A stretch of DNA of 15,919 bases from Bacteroidota bacterium (GCA_005788145.1 SXYY01000107.1:1-15919), one strand, 5' to 3'; positions 8,901-14,672 are shown, numbered from the stretch's first letter. Notes: a model not told the origin generated them from the sequence alone. Numbers and translations are program-made.

Positions 8901-8931
8901 CCAAGGGCTTGAGTAATTCTTTAAATTTCAT
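5914..8931 (-). CDS. SusC/RagA-like TonB-linked outer-membrane transporter lacking the N-terminal extension
   Basis: Outer-membrane beta-barrel that imports its ligand with TonB/ExbBD energy, capped by the SusD partner encoded just downstream. A signal peptide covers 1-25 (cleavage after AAVNA). A TonB-box-like VEEVVVTALGIKK follows at 37-49, which is the SusC signature. The plug runs to about residue 190 and includes LFVVDGVPIDN (115-125), ITVLKGPAAASLYGVRGANG (161-180) and IIITTKRG (182-189). The barrel fills the rest and ends with an aromatic-hydrophobic strand, SFMFNIKLGI. At 1005 residues it is on the short side because the carboxypeptidase-regulatory-like domain usually found between signal peptide and TonB box is missing. 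A stop codon (TAG) in frame two codons upstream excludes a longer start. Confidence 0.95.
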   Translation of the reverse strand: MKFKELLKPLAAAVVLTSSVAAVNAQTVGSSTDTGRVEEVVVTALGIKKQQRALGYAVQSVKGKELVGSGEQNVVQALSSKVAGALVTSSSGTPGASSRILLRGAATFTGNNQPLFVVDGVPIDNSTDQTTAGDYPFNSNLSGVGNSNRAVDINPDDIENITVLKGPAAASLYGVRGANGAIIITTKRGQKGGKRFSAEFSSTMDWSKVNKLPEKQFAYGQGLGGGGQKIDSAGVKKNFTGTIPPGWTLVDVGTSATTPNSWGPKVADGKSFDNAGNFFKTAMSMTNNLGITVNGENTSARFSVGNTQQDGIVPNTSFKRTTIRVNTDSRVTDKLSVGSSVNLINSGGTRAQNGSNLSGVMLGLMRAPADFDLAGGAGADGYTNADGTQHQYFPIYDNPYWTVYRNPFTDDVNRIIGNVNAQYKPLDWLSVNYRVGTDQYTDSRQQIFAVGSWQPDNSPGGEVSQNVLRYKEVYSDLVLNANRNINEDLSVNVTLGNNLNMRTSSDQYLRGRDLAVPNFYNLSNASNLYASQGYGTVKNAAIFGGAEFAFKNFLYLNASGRNEWASTFGNKKSSFFYPSVNGSLVFSELMEKGGLISFGKMRVAYAQAGINPPAYATRTYYGQPLFTDGFTGGLGFPYLGQNGFGQGNGLGNQGLMPERRTSKELGFDVRMFDSRLTIDLTLYEQKSTDLLVSMPLAASSGYGSVRQNSGSMTNKGVELMLGVTAIKNKNLTWEIAANFGMNKNEVLSLAPGVDEINIESAFASIGSYAIVGQSYGSMYGSRILRHSDGSMIIGANGLPVLNNTRGNIGNPYPDWIGSLRNTLNVKGLNITALIDVRKGGDIWCGTYARMSQYGIVAESENRDETKIIEGKRIVAGTPKYDSKTGLITNESELTFADNARPINAFNYHRSYLGDGPGSSAEMAVYDGSWVRLRELGVSYRINLKGNKNLSYVDLGVVGRNLWLSTKYPGVDPETSLTGASSNIGGFDYFNNPGLKSFMFNIKLGI

Positions 8932-8956
8932 AGGCTATTTATATTGGTTTAATAAA

Positions 8957-8987
8957 CAATTGTAATGAAGTTTATGTAAACAATCAA
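8957..8987 (-). promoter_or_regulatory. Weak candidate promoter of susC
   Basis: TACAATTG on the minus strand (8964-8957) has one mismatch to TAnnTTTG, and TTG (8987-8985) lies 20 bases upstream. It gives a leader of about 20 bases before the start at 8931. The rest of the gap up to the terminator at 9108 is AT-rich and has no better match, so this is tentative. Confidence 0.3.
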
Positions 8988-9107
8988 CAACCTTCGATGA
9001 AATTTTAAATGAAAGGCCCAAAATTTTATGCACATTTTTAAATATCACCGCGGGCTGTGTAGACGAATAAGCCACAGTTAGCGGTTTGTCTAAAATTCGA
9101 ATCGCAC

Positions 9108-9137
9108 AAAAAAAGGCGCACAAGTGCGCCTTTTTTT
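9108..9137 (-). terminator. Symmetric intrinsic terminator after the acyl-CoA dehydrogenase gene
   Basis: GGCGCAC and GTGCGCC (9115-9121 and 9124-9130) pair across a tight AA loop and are flanked by A7 and T7, so a G+C stem followed by a U-tract forms on either strand. It is 18 bases past the dehydrogenase stop and would end that minus-strand transcript. Its symmetry makes it also active in the other direction. Confidence 0.88.
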
Positions 9138-9154
9138 ACTCGAATTCGTTCTTC

Positions 9155-10297
9155 TTATTTTAAAATATCACGCGAAATTACCACGCGTTGAACCTCGCTG
9201 GTTCCCTCGTAAATCTGGGTGATTTTCGCATCGCGCATCAATCGTTCTACATGGTACTCCTTTACATATCCGTAACCACCATGAATCTGAACCGCCTCAA
9301 CCGCTGTCTTCATAGCCACCTCAGATGCAAACAACTTAGCCATCGAACTTGCACGATCATAGTTGAGGTGTTGGTCTTTCATCCAAGCCGCCTTCAAACA
9401 CAACAAACGCGCCGCTTCAATTTCAGTTGCCATATCCGCCATCTTGAATGCAATTGCTTGGTGATTCATTATCTCCGTGCCAAAGGCTTTGCGCTCCTTT
9501 GAATATTTCAACGACAACTCATATGCGCCGCTTGCAATGCCCAATGCTTGTGCTGCAATACCAATTCTACCGCCGCTCAACACCTTCATCGCAAACTTAA
9601 ATCCAAATCCATCTTCTCCGATGCGATTCGCCTTGGGCACTTTCACATCTTGGAACATAATACTGTGCGTATCGCTTCCGCGAATACCCAACTTGTCTTC
9701 CTTCTTACCTACAGTAACACCATCCCACGCTTTTTCTACGACAAACGCGTTAATGCCCTTGTGTTTTTTGTCTACATCGGTTTGAGCAATTACCACGTAG
9801 TAACTCGCTGAATTTCCATTGGTTATCCAGTTTTTGGTACCATTCATCAAGTAATAATCACCCATATCAACCGCCGTTGTGCGCTGGCTAGTTGCGTCGC
9901 TTCCTGCCTCTGGCTCACTCAACAAAAACGCACCGATTTTCTGCCCGCTTGCCAACTCCACCAAATATTTCATTTTCTGCTCTTCGGTACCATACTCCTC
10001 TAATCCCCAACAAACCAAAGAGTTGTTTACGCTCATGCACACGCTCGCAGAGGCATCGATTTTGGAAATTTCTTCCATCGCCAACACGTAGGAAATCGTA
10101 TCCATCCCGCCTCCACCATACTTGGAATCTACCATCATTCCCATGAAGCCCAACTCACCCATTTTCTTGATTTGCTCCGATGGAAACTTTTGCTCGTTAT
10201 CGCGCTCAATAACACCAGGCAACAATTCGGTTTGTGCAAAATCGCGTGCCGCTTGCTGCACCGCCAAATGCTCTTCTGTCAATTCAAAATTCATCAT
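9155..10297 (-). CDS. Acyl-CoA dehydrogenase, short-chain/butyryl-CoA type
   Basis: FAD enzyme that forms the 2,3-double bond of acyl-CoA, passing electrons to electron-transfer flavoprotein. The 380-residue length is standard. Seen in order: N-terminal helical domain (1-120); the FAD-binding and substrate signature LSEPEAGSD (126-134); WITNG (157-161); the C-terminal helical domain with RKAFG; QIHGGYGY; and the catalytic glutamate E364 in IYEGTSEVQR. A glutamate at this place is typical of short- and medium-chain enzymes, whereas isovaleryl-CoA and long-chain enzymes have it elsewhere. Exact chain length is not provable by eye. The first of two adjacent ATGs (10297 or 10294) is taken. It follows iscX by 36 bases with a -7 element inside that gap, so it may have its own promoter. 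It fits with the enoyl-CoA hydratase further along. Confidence 0.93.
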   Translation of the reverse strand: MMNFELTEEHLAVQQAARDFAQTELLPGVIERDNEQKFPSEQIKKMGELGFMGMMVDSKYGGGGMDTISYVLAMEEISKIDASASVCMSVNNSLVCWGLEEYGTEEQKMKYLVELASGQKIGAFLLSEPEAGSDATSQRTTAVDMGDYYLMNGTKNWITNGNSASYYVVIAQTDVDKKHKGINAFVVEKAWDGVTVGKKEDKLGIRGSDTHSIMFQDVKVPKANRIGEDGFGFKFAMKVLSGGRIGIAAQALGIASGAYELSLKYSKERKAFGTEIMNHQAIAFKMADMATEIEAARLLCLKAAWMKDQHLNYDRASSMAKLFASEVAMKTAVEAVQIHGGYGYVKEYHVERLMRDAKITQIYEGTSEVQRVVISRDILK

Positions 10298-10319
10298 CTT
10301 ATCTTGATATAATTCAATG

Positions 10320-10327
10320 CAAAATTA
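10320..10327 (-). promoter_or_regulatory. -7 promoter element of the acyl-CoA dehydrogenase gene
   Basis: TAATTTTG on the minus strand matches TAnnTTTG exactly, 22 bases before the ATG at 10297. No TTG is found at the expected -33 distance, so support is partial. Read-through from iscX is the alternative. Confidence 0.35.
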
Positions 10328-10333
10328 CTCTTT

Positions 10334-10570
10334 TTACTGATTGTCCCTCCACTCATAAACCCATTGGGCTTGTATCATTTCCAAATGACCTTCGTTACTA
10401 TCCTCGCGTTTGCCTTCAAAATTGGGTATCTCCAATACCCATTCTAACAACTCCGTGAATCGGATGCGATAAATCTTAGCCTCTGAAAAATCATCACCGA
10501 ATCGCTCGTATAACTTCATGGCGATGTCTTCGTAATCAGACCATTGAATTGGGGGTTCGTACATTTCCAT
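10334..10570 (-). CDS. iscX: IscX-like Fe-S assembly protein
   Basis: A small acidic protein (78 residues) of the IscX/YfhJ family, which binds iron and the desulfurase IscS and tunes Fe-S cluster assembly. The family pattern is plain: QWSDYEDIAMKLYERF at 9-24, RFTELLEWVLEIPNF at 37-51, and SNEGHLEMIQAQW at 58-70, which parallels the E. coli segments with W-T/S-D, FTDMHQW and SNEKILEAI. There is an extra N-terminal stretch of about 8 residues and a short C-terminal tail. It follows the ferredoxin gene by 10 bases, the same fdx-iscX order that ends the E. coli isc operon, which supports the call. The rest of an isc operon is absent here. Confidence 0.88.
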   Translation of the reverse strand: MEMYEPPIQWSDYEDIAMKLYERFGDDFSEAKIYRIRFTELLEWVLEIPNFEGKREDSNEGHLEMIQAQWVYEWRDNQ

Positions 10571-10580
10571 TTTCTTCGTT

Positions 10581-10910
10581 TTAATGCCCGATAATACCGC
10601 TCTGATCGGGAATTCTCACAACCAAATCGCCTTCCTCGGCCAATTTACACTGACATGCCAACCTGCTGTTATACTTGGGGTTTCTTGCGCGGTCTACATA
10701 CTCTTCTTCGCGGTCACTCATGTCGGGAAGCAAGTCCTCGCCCTGCTCTACATAAACATGACACGTTGAACAACCACAAACACCGCCACAATTGTGGTTT
10801 AAATGAATCTCATTGTCCAAGGCCACCTCCAAAATCGACTCGCCCTCAAAAATTTCCACCGTAACGTCGCCTCGGTTCTTTTCTTCAAACTGAAAGGTAA
10901 TCTTCGCCAT
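10581..10910 (-). CDS. fdx: Adrenodoxin-type [2Fe-2S] ferredoxin (Isc type)
   Basis: Electron carrier for Fe-S cluster assembly or a related redox step, in the cytoplasm. The 109-residue protein starts MAKITFQFEEK and has the cluster ligands C41-x5-C47-x2-C50 within CGGVCGCSTCH, plus C86 in SRLACQ, the same spacing as E. coli Fdx (x35 to the last cysteine). LPDMSDREEEYVD is the acidic partner-binding helix and VVRIPDQ the C-terminal strand. The frame is open further upstream to a possible ATG at 11030, but that would overlap the divergent nusB start and adds 40 residues unlike the family. The ATG at 10910 is chosen because the fold begins there and a -7 element lies 8 bases upstream. The gene leads the fdx-iscX pair. 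Confidence 0.93.
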   Translation of the reverse strand: MAKITFQFEEKNRGDVTVEIFEGESILEVALDNEIHLNHNCGGVCGCSTCHVYVEQGEDLLPDMSDREEEYVDRARNPKYNSRLACQCKLAEEGDLVVRIPDQSGIIGH

Positions 10911-10918
10911 ATGCACTG

Positions 10919-10926
10919 CAAAATTA
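10919..10926 (-). promoter_or_regulatory. -7 promoter element of fdx-iscX
   Basis: TAATTTTG on the minus strand is an exact TAnnTTTG match, 8 bases before the fdx ATG. A clear TTG is missing at the -33 distance. With the nusB promoter at 10955-10989 it forms a compact divergent promoter region. Confidence 0.45.
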
Positions 10927-10954
10927 ATACTTCCCGTTGGGTTTGGTTCACGAT

Positions 10955-10989
10955 TTTGTGGAAATAATCTGAGGATTTTTGTATCTTTG
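10955..10989 (+). promoter_or_regulatory. Promoter of nusB
   Basis: TATCTTTG (10982-10989) is an exact TAnnTTTG match, with TTTG (10955-10958) 23 bases upstream. The ATG at 11002 is only 12 bases past the element, so transcription should start a few bases before translation. This also argues against the TTG at 10987 as start codon, because that TTG is inside the -7 element. Confidence 0.65.
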
Positions 10990-11001
10990 TGGCTCCGTTC
11001 T

Positions 11002-11985
11002 ATGATATCACGAAGACTTGTTCGCATCAAAGCCCTTCAGTCGCTATACTCTTTTCAACAAGGAGAATCGATTGTCGACTACGCCTGGCACAACCTCAAT
11101 ACGCATCAAAAAGCCTACTTCGACGATACCTTATCAAACCTCATAGAATCCATTCAACAGAGCCACGATTTCTATCTTTTCTTGTTGGATTTCCCCTATC
11201 AATTATCTAAGTATTTGCTTGAGGAGCAGGCGCTAGAAAAGAGCAAATTCTATCCTGATCAAGCCAAGATTCGCAGCTTTGGACTGCTTGATCGCATGCC
11301 TTTGGTAAAATACATGCATCGCGCTGTAGCAGACAACCAACGCAAAGGATTTCCTTTTGGCTGGAGCACCCTTTCTGCACAATTCGATTCGTTCTATCAA
11401 TGGATGCTAGAGTGGGAATTTGTCAAGGATATCGACTTCTTTGAACAACCCACATTCGAGCAACAACAATCGTTTTTGGAAGAGTTTTATGCAAACCTCT
11501 TCGAAACCAAAGAATCTTTCTTCGATACTCTGAACGACTACTACCCCGGTTGGAGCGATGACGAACTCTACACCACAAGAGAAATCGAAAAGACACTTCA
11601 AGCGGCCCAATCCAATGGGGTTATTCCCATTGCCAGTGCCCCCATCATGGGATCTGAAGAAATCGAAATGGCCAAACAACTTTTCACTACCACTGCGACA
11701 AACAGCCTTGCCTACGAATCGCAAGTTTCTGAAATCTCCGACAACTGGGACCCATCTCGGATCGCGGTCATGGATTTGTTGATCATCAAACTCACACTTA
11801 CCGAGTTTCTCCACTGTCCTACCATACCGGTTAAAGTAACCATCAACGAATACCTAGAGATCACCAAAAATTATAGCACCCCCAATAGCTCACGCTTTGT
11901 TAACGGCGTGTTGGATAAGTTGCGCATTGTAATGGAAGAGCAGGGAATGATTGTAAAAAGCGGACGCGGACTGCGTGATAAATAA
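11002..11985 (+). CDS. nusB: Transcription antitermination factor NusB (long Bacteroidota form)
   Basis: RNA-binding partner of NusE (S10) in antitermination complexes on rRNA operons. The protein is 327 residues from the ATG at 11002, about twice the length of E. coli NusB, as is usual in Bacteroidota. The first helix, MISRRLVRIKALQSLYSFQQ, is the NusB N-terminus. The conserved C-terminal part begins near residue 248 with NWDPSRIAVMDLLIIKLTLT and continues through IPVKVTINEYLEITKNYST and SRFVNGVLDKL (to about 307). The 220 residues between are a lineage-specific helical, acidic and aromatic-rich stretch. It is the only plus-strand gene here and converges on coaE with an 18-base gap, although in many relatives nusB runs in the same direction as DUF1573, yajC and coaE. 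Confidence 0.94.
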   Translation: MISRRLVRIKALQSLYSFQQGESIVDYAWHNLNTHQKAYFDDTLSNLIESIQQSHDFYLFLLDFPYQLSKYLLEEQALEKSKFYPDQAKIRSFGLLDRMPLVKYMHRAVADNQRKGFPFGWSTLSAQFDSFYQWMLEWEFVKDIDFFEQPTFEQQQSFLEEFYANLFETKESFFDTLNDYYPGWSDDELYTTREIEKTLQAAQSNGVIPIASAPIMGSEEIEMAKQLFTTTATNSLAYESQVSEISDNWDPSRIAVMDLLIIKLTLTEFLHCPTIPVKVTINEYLEITKNYSTPNSSRFVNGVLDKLRIVMEEQGMIVKSGRGLRDK

Positions 11986-12003
11986 CCCCAAACTGCAAGA
12001 GTA

Positions 12004-12597
12004 TTACCGATTCATCAACTGATGGTGGATTTCCACCACTTGTTTTATGAGCGATGAATCCCCGTTGTTTTGAATGATATAATCACAGCGCTTTAACCAC
12101 TTTTCTTGGGGCCACTGTGCTTGCACTCGACGTTCAAACTCGCCCTCGCTCATGCTGTCTCTTGCCAAAACTCGTTGTCTGCGAATATCCAGAGGGGCCA
12201 ACACACCCACCACCAGATCCACCGTTGCGTCCGCACCAGACTCAAACAAAATCGCAGCCTCTTTGATTACATATGGGTGGTTTTGGGCTTCTTTCTCCGA
12301 ACACCATTTCGCAAAATCTTCAAAAACAACGGGATGTACCAATGCGTTTAAAGTTGATCGCAATTCGTCATTGGCAAAAACCCGCTGCCTCACCCAAACT
12401 GAGTCAAATTCACCTTTGGCATTGTAGGCGTTATCACCCAATAGGGATACCAGCGCCTTTTTTAAACCCTCGTGTTGGCGGTACAGCCTTTTGACTGCAT
12501 GATCTGCTTCATAAATGGGCACACCCATCCATTGAAAAATGGAACAAACGGTGCTTTTACCGCTGCCTATGTTACCAGTAACCCCAACAGACAGCAT
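12004..12597 (-). CDS. coaE: Dephospho-CoA kinase
   Basis: Last step of coenzyme A synthesis: ATP-dependent 3'-phosphorylation of dephospho-CoA, in the cytoplasm. The 197-residue P-loop kinase has Walker A GNIGSGKS at 8-15, followed by the substrate-site segment VPIYEADHAVKRLY (26-39). The CoA-binding region NALVHPVV is present, then KEAAILFESG and the lid segment DIRRQRVLARDSMSEGEFERRVQAQWP, with arginines that contact ATP. Most members have DAD where this one reads EAD, a conservative change. It ends the run DUF1573-yajC-coaE, 11 bases after yajC, with no YbbR-like gene in between. No clear terminator of its own was seen on the minus strand. Confidence 0.95.
   Translation of the reverse strand: MLSVGVTGNIGSGKSTVCSIFQWMGVPIYEADHAVKRLYRQHEGLKKALVSLLGDNAYNAKGEFDSVWVRQRVFANDELRSTLNALVHPVVFEDFAKWCSEKEAQNHPYVIKEAAILFESGADATVDLVVGVLAPLDIRRQRVLARDSMSEGEFERRVQAQWPQEKWLKRCDYIIQNNGDSSLIKQVVEIHHQLMNR
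12023..12038 (+). terminator. Possible weak terminator of nusB inside the end of coaE
   Basis: TGGTGGA and TCCACCA (12023-12029 and 12032-12038) form a short hairpin, followed on the plus strand by CTTGTTTTATG. It is 38 bases past the nusB stop and lies in the 3' coding end of the convergent coaE gene. The stem is short and the T-run interrupted, so this is tentative. Confidence 0.35.
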
Positions 12598-12608
12598 ATT
12601 CCTGTGCG

Positions 12609-12917
12609 TTAAGCGGCAGCGACAGGATACGCGGCTTGCGTCAACTCCATGCTCACTGCAGACTTCTCGATTTTCGCTTTGCCCTCTTCCATTTCAATCA
12701 CAAAATGTCCGTCAGCGACTGCAGTGATTTTGCCATGTATTCCTCCGGTGGTTACGATTTTGTCGCCCTTTACCAGTGATTCCATGTATGTTTTTGCCTT
12801 CTTTTGCTTGCGCATTTGGGGCCAAATCATAAACACGAAAAACACCGCCATAATCAGCAACATCATCACCATTTGAGATCCGCCTCCGGCGCCTGGTTGT
12901 CCTTGTAATAATATCAT
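12609..12917 (-). CDS. yajC: Sec translocon accessory protein YajC
   Basis: Single-pass inner-membrane protein that joins SecDF and the SecYEG translocon. It has 102 residues, with a short Gly-rich N-terminus (GQPGAGGGSQ), one membrane helix at about 15-33 (MVMMLLIMAVFFVFMIW) and the diagnostic PQMRKQKKAKTYMESL (33-48). The cytoplasmic SH3-like segment KGDKIVTTGGIHGKITAV (50-67) follows, then an acidic-lysine stretch. The start codon is 9 bases after the DUF1573 stop and coaE begins 11 bases downstream, so all three are probably co-transcribed. Length and order fit the family. Confidence 0.95.
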   Translation of the reverse strand: MILLQGQPGAGGGSQMVMMLLIMAVFFVFMIWPQMRKQKKAKTYMESLVKGDKIVTTGGIHGKITAVADGHFVIEMEEGKAKIEKSAVSMELTQAAYPVAAA

Positions 12918-12926
12918 ATTCTTAGT

Positions 12927-13442
12927 TTAATGTCCATGTTCGTCGCCACCCATCAATTCCTCCTCAGACACACTGCCTTCTGGAGCAATTACATTGGCTT
13001 TGAATTTTAATACCACCTCTGTGGTTTTGCTATTTTCAAATGTCACCGTGATGCTCTTCTCGTTCAATATCCCTCCCGGACCGCCACGATTTGAACTGTT
13101 AAAGGTTGCTGTTACCTTCCCGCTTTCGCCCGGTGCAACAACTTCGTGTGTATACTCTGGTGTTGTGCAACCGCACTGAGCCACCACATTGGCAATGCTC
13201 AATGGCGCTTCGCCTGTGTTTTTGAATGTGTATGTGTGCTGAACACTTTCCCCATCCTTTACATCGCCAAACATAAATACGGTGTCCTTAAACACTACGT
13301 CGCCCATAGGGCCTTTGTTTTTGTTTTTTGGATCTGTAGCGGTCGCTGTGTTTTCTTCAATGTCCTCTGTTTCAAAGGAGCCAGACCCACAAGCCCACAT
13401 TGTGGCAACGAGTGGCAAAATCAACATCCATGTTTTTCGCAT
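12927..13442 (-). CDS. DUF1573 lipoprotein
   Basis: A 171-residue predicted lipoprotein: signal MRKTWMLILPLVATMWAC with the lipid-attached cysteine at 18, then a low-complexity acidic/Thr linker (24-45). An immunoglobulin-like DUF1573 domain follows at about 50-150. The family motif is visible: FGDVKDGESVQHTYTFKNTG (58-77), followed by QCGCTTP (89-95) and APGESGKVTATFNSS (103-117). A histidine-containing acidic tail ends the protein (GGDEHGH). Function is unknown; the domain resembles bacterial Ig-like folds of cell-surface proteins. In Bacteroidota it commonly lies next to yajC, as here (9 bases upstream of it). It follows the hydratase gene by 13 bases with no obvious promoter between. Confidence 0.88.
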   Translation of the reverse strand: MRKTWMLILPLVATMWACGSGSFETEDIEENTATATDPKNKNKGPMGDVVFKDTVFMFGDVKDGESVQHTYTFKNTGEAPLSIANVVAQCGCTTPEYTHEVVAPGESGKVTATFNSSNRGGPGGILNEKSITVTFENSKTTEVVLKFKANVIAPEGSVSEEELMGGDEHGH

Positions 13443-13455
13443 AGCTCAATAGTAT

Positions 13456-14235
13456 TTATTCTGCCCGAAAGTTGGGTTTTCTCTTGTTCAAAAATGCGTC
13501 CGTTCCCTCTTGGAAATCGGCTGTTTCAAACGCTTCGCCAAACTCGTAGATTTCGCGTTGCATGCCATTGACATTCGGACGGAAATAGTCGTTTACGCAT
13601 TTGATCACTTTGTTAACCGCACTCGGGCTCTTGCTGCAAATTTTCTTCAATAGCGCCTTTGTTTCGCTCAACAATTCAGAAGGGTCCACAACTTTGTTTG
13701 TCAAACCCAAGGTGAGTGCTGTTTGTGCATCAATCGCATCGCCTGTCAACAACAACTCCATCGCCTTGCCTTTGCCAATCAATTGAACCAAGCGCTGAGT
13801 GCCACCGTAACCTGGCGGAACCCCCAAATTAACTTCTGGTTGGCCAAATTTTGCATTGCTGCTGGCAACCCTCAAATGACAGGCCATCGCCAACTCGCAA
13901 CCACCACCCAATGCAAACCCATTCACCGCAGCGATTACAATCTTGGTTCCATTCTCGATGGAGTTCATCACATCGTGACCATCTGCACTCATGCGCGTGG
14001 CCTGCTCAGTGTTAAAATGGGCAAACTCTGAAATGTCGGCTCCCGCGGCAAATGCCTTTTCGCCAACTCCCGTCAAAATCATCCCATGAACTTCGTCATT
14101 CGTTTGTGCCTCGTCAACAGCCTCTTTTATTTCCTTTAATGTCTCAATGGTCAATGCATTGAGCTTGCTCTCCCGGTTAATCGAAATCACCAAGATGTTA
14201 TCTTCCAACGAGGTTAAAATATTGTTGTATGCCAT
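13456..14235 (-). CDS. Enoyl-CoA hydratase (crotonase family)
   Basis: Adds water across the 2,3-double bond of enoyl-CoA, giving 3-hydroxyacyl-CoA, and would follow the acyl-CoA dehydrogenase in beta-oxidation or branched-chain amino-acid breakdown. The 259-residue protein has KLNALT (24-29), the oxyanion-hole segment FAAGADISEF (62-71) and FALGGGCELAMACHLR (107-122), then FGQPEVNLGVPPGYGGTQRL (130-149). Both catalytic glutamates of true hydratases are present, E114 and E134, 20 residues apart like E144 and E164 of rat crotonase. This favours hydratase over isomerase or hydrolase members. It begins 3 bases after the cobalamin-binding subunit gene, so the two are surely co-transcribed. Crotonyl-CoA hydratase activity is the best guess; chain length is not determined. 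Confidence 0.92.
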   Translation of the reverse strand: MAYNNILTSLEDNILVISINRESKLNALTIETLKEIKEAVDEAQTNDEVHGMILTGVGEKAFAAGADISEFAHFNTEQATRMSADGHDVMNSIENGTKIVIAAVNGFALGGGCELAMACHLRVASSNAKFGQPEVNLGVPPGYGGTQRLVQLIGKGKAMELLLTGDAIDAQTALTLGLTNKVVDPSELLSETKALLKKICSKSPSAVNKVIKCVNDYFRPNVNGMQREIYEFGEAFETADFQEGTDAFLNKRKPNFRAE

Positions 14236-14238
14236 TTT

Positions 14239-14661
14239 TTACGATTCTGCGCGATGCGTTGCTACCCAATTTTCAATATACGATGCGATATCACCCGTGT
14301 TTGTTCCCGGAGGAAACAACTGTGCAACCCCAAAGTTGTTAAGTGCGTCCACGTCCCCATCGGGAATAATACCCCCACCCGTCAACAACACATCGTCCAT
14401 GCCCTTCTCTTTCATCAATGTCAGGATCCTGGGAAATACCGTGTTGTGCGCACCCGACAAAATACTCACGCCAATGGCATCTACATCTTCCTGCAAAGCA
14501 GTTTGAACCACCATTTCCGGTGTCTGTCTCAAGCCTGTGTAAATCACCTCCATCCCCGCATCTCTTAGCGCCGTGGCGATTACTTTCGCCCCTCGGTCAT
14601 GACCATCCAACCCCACCTTTGCGATGAGCACTCGGATTGGTCTATTCAGTTTGTTACCCAT
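14239..14661 (-). CDS. Stand-alone cobalamin-binding (small) subunit of an acyl-CoA mutase
   Basis: Adenosylcobalamin-binding domain of the methylmalonyl-CoA mutase group as a separate 140-residue protein. The base-off motif DxHxxG is intact as D19-G-H21-D-R-G24, with H21 the expected cobalt ligand. SILSGAH (66-72) and the glycine turn TGGGIIPDGD (94-103) line the nucleotide tail groove. It resembles split mutases (archaeal methylmalonyl-CoA mutase small subunit, or the isobutyryl-CoA mutase small subunit IcmB), not the fused C-terminus of the usual two-subunit Bacteroidota enzyme. The catalytic large subunit is not in the window, so the substrate is open. It shares an operon with the enoyl-CoA hydratase (3-base gap) and has its own promoter element. 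Confidence 0.88.
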   Translation of the reverse strand: MGNKLNRPIRVLIAKVGLDGHDRGAKVIATALRDAGMEVIYTGLRQTPEMVVQTALQEDVDAIGVSILSGAHNTVFPRILTLMKEKGMDDVLLTGGGIIPDGDVDALNNFGVAQLFPPGTNTGDIASYIENWVATHRAES

Positions 14662-14672
14662 GGTTTCTGTGG

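Noticed and set aside
8935..9123. 62-residue minus-strand frame in the gap upstream of susC
   Set aside because: It starts inside the terminator stem at 9108-9137, has no recognisable features and covers the region where the susC promoter must lie.
10987..11001. TTG start for nusB at 10987
   Set aside because: The TTG is part of the -7 element TATCTTTG, so it is unlikely to be transcribed; the family N-terminus MISRRL begins at the ATG at 11002.
10911..11030. N-terminal extension of the ferredoxin to an ATG at 11030
   Set aside because: The added 40 residues are not part of the fold, would run through the divergent promoters and overlap nusB; a -7 element lies directly before the ATG at 10910.
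11955..11985. Minus-strand ACGC-AGTCC-GCGT hairpin followed by TTTTT as a coaE terminator
   Set aside because: The stem is only 4 bp, and the T-run is in the nusB coding end; too weak to call.
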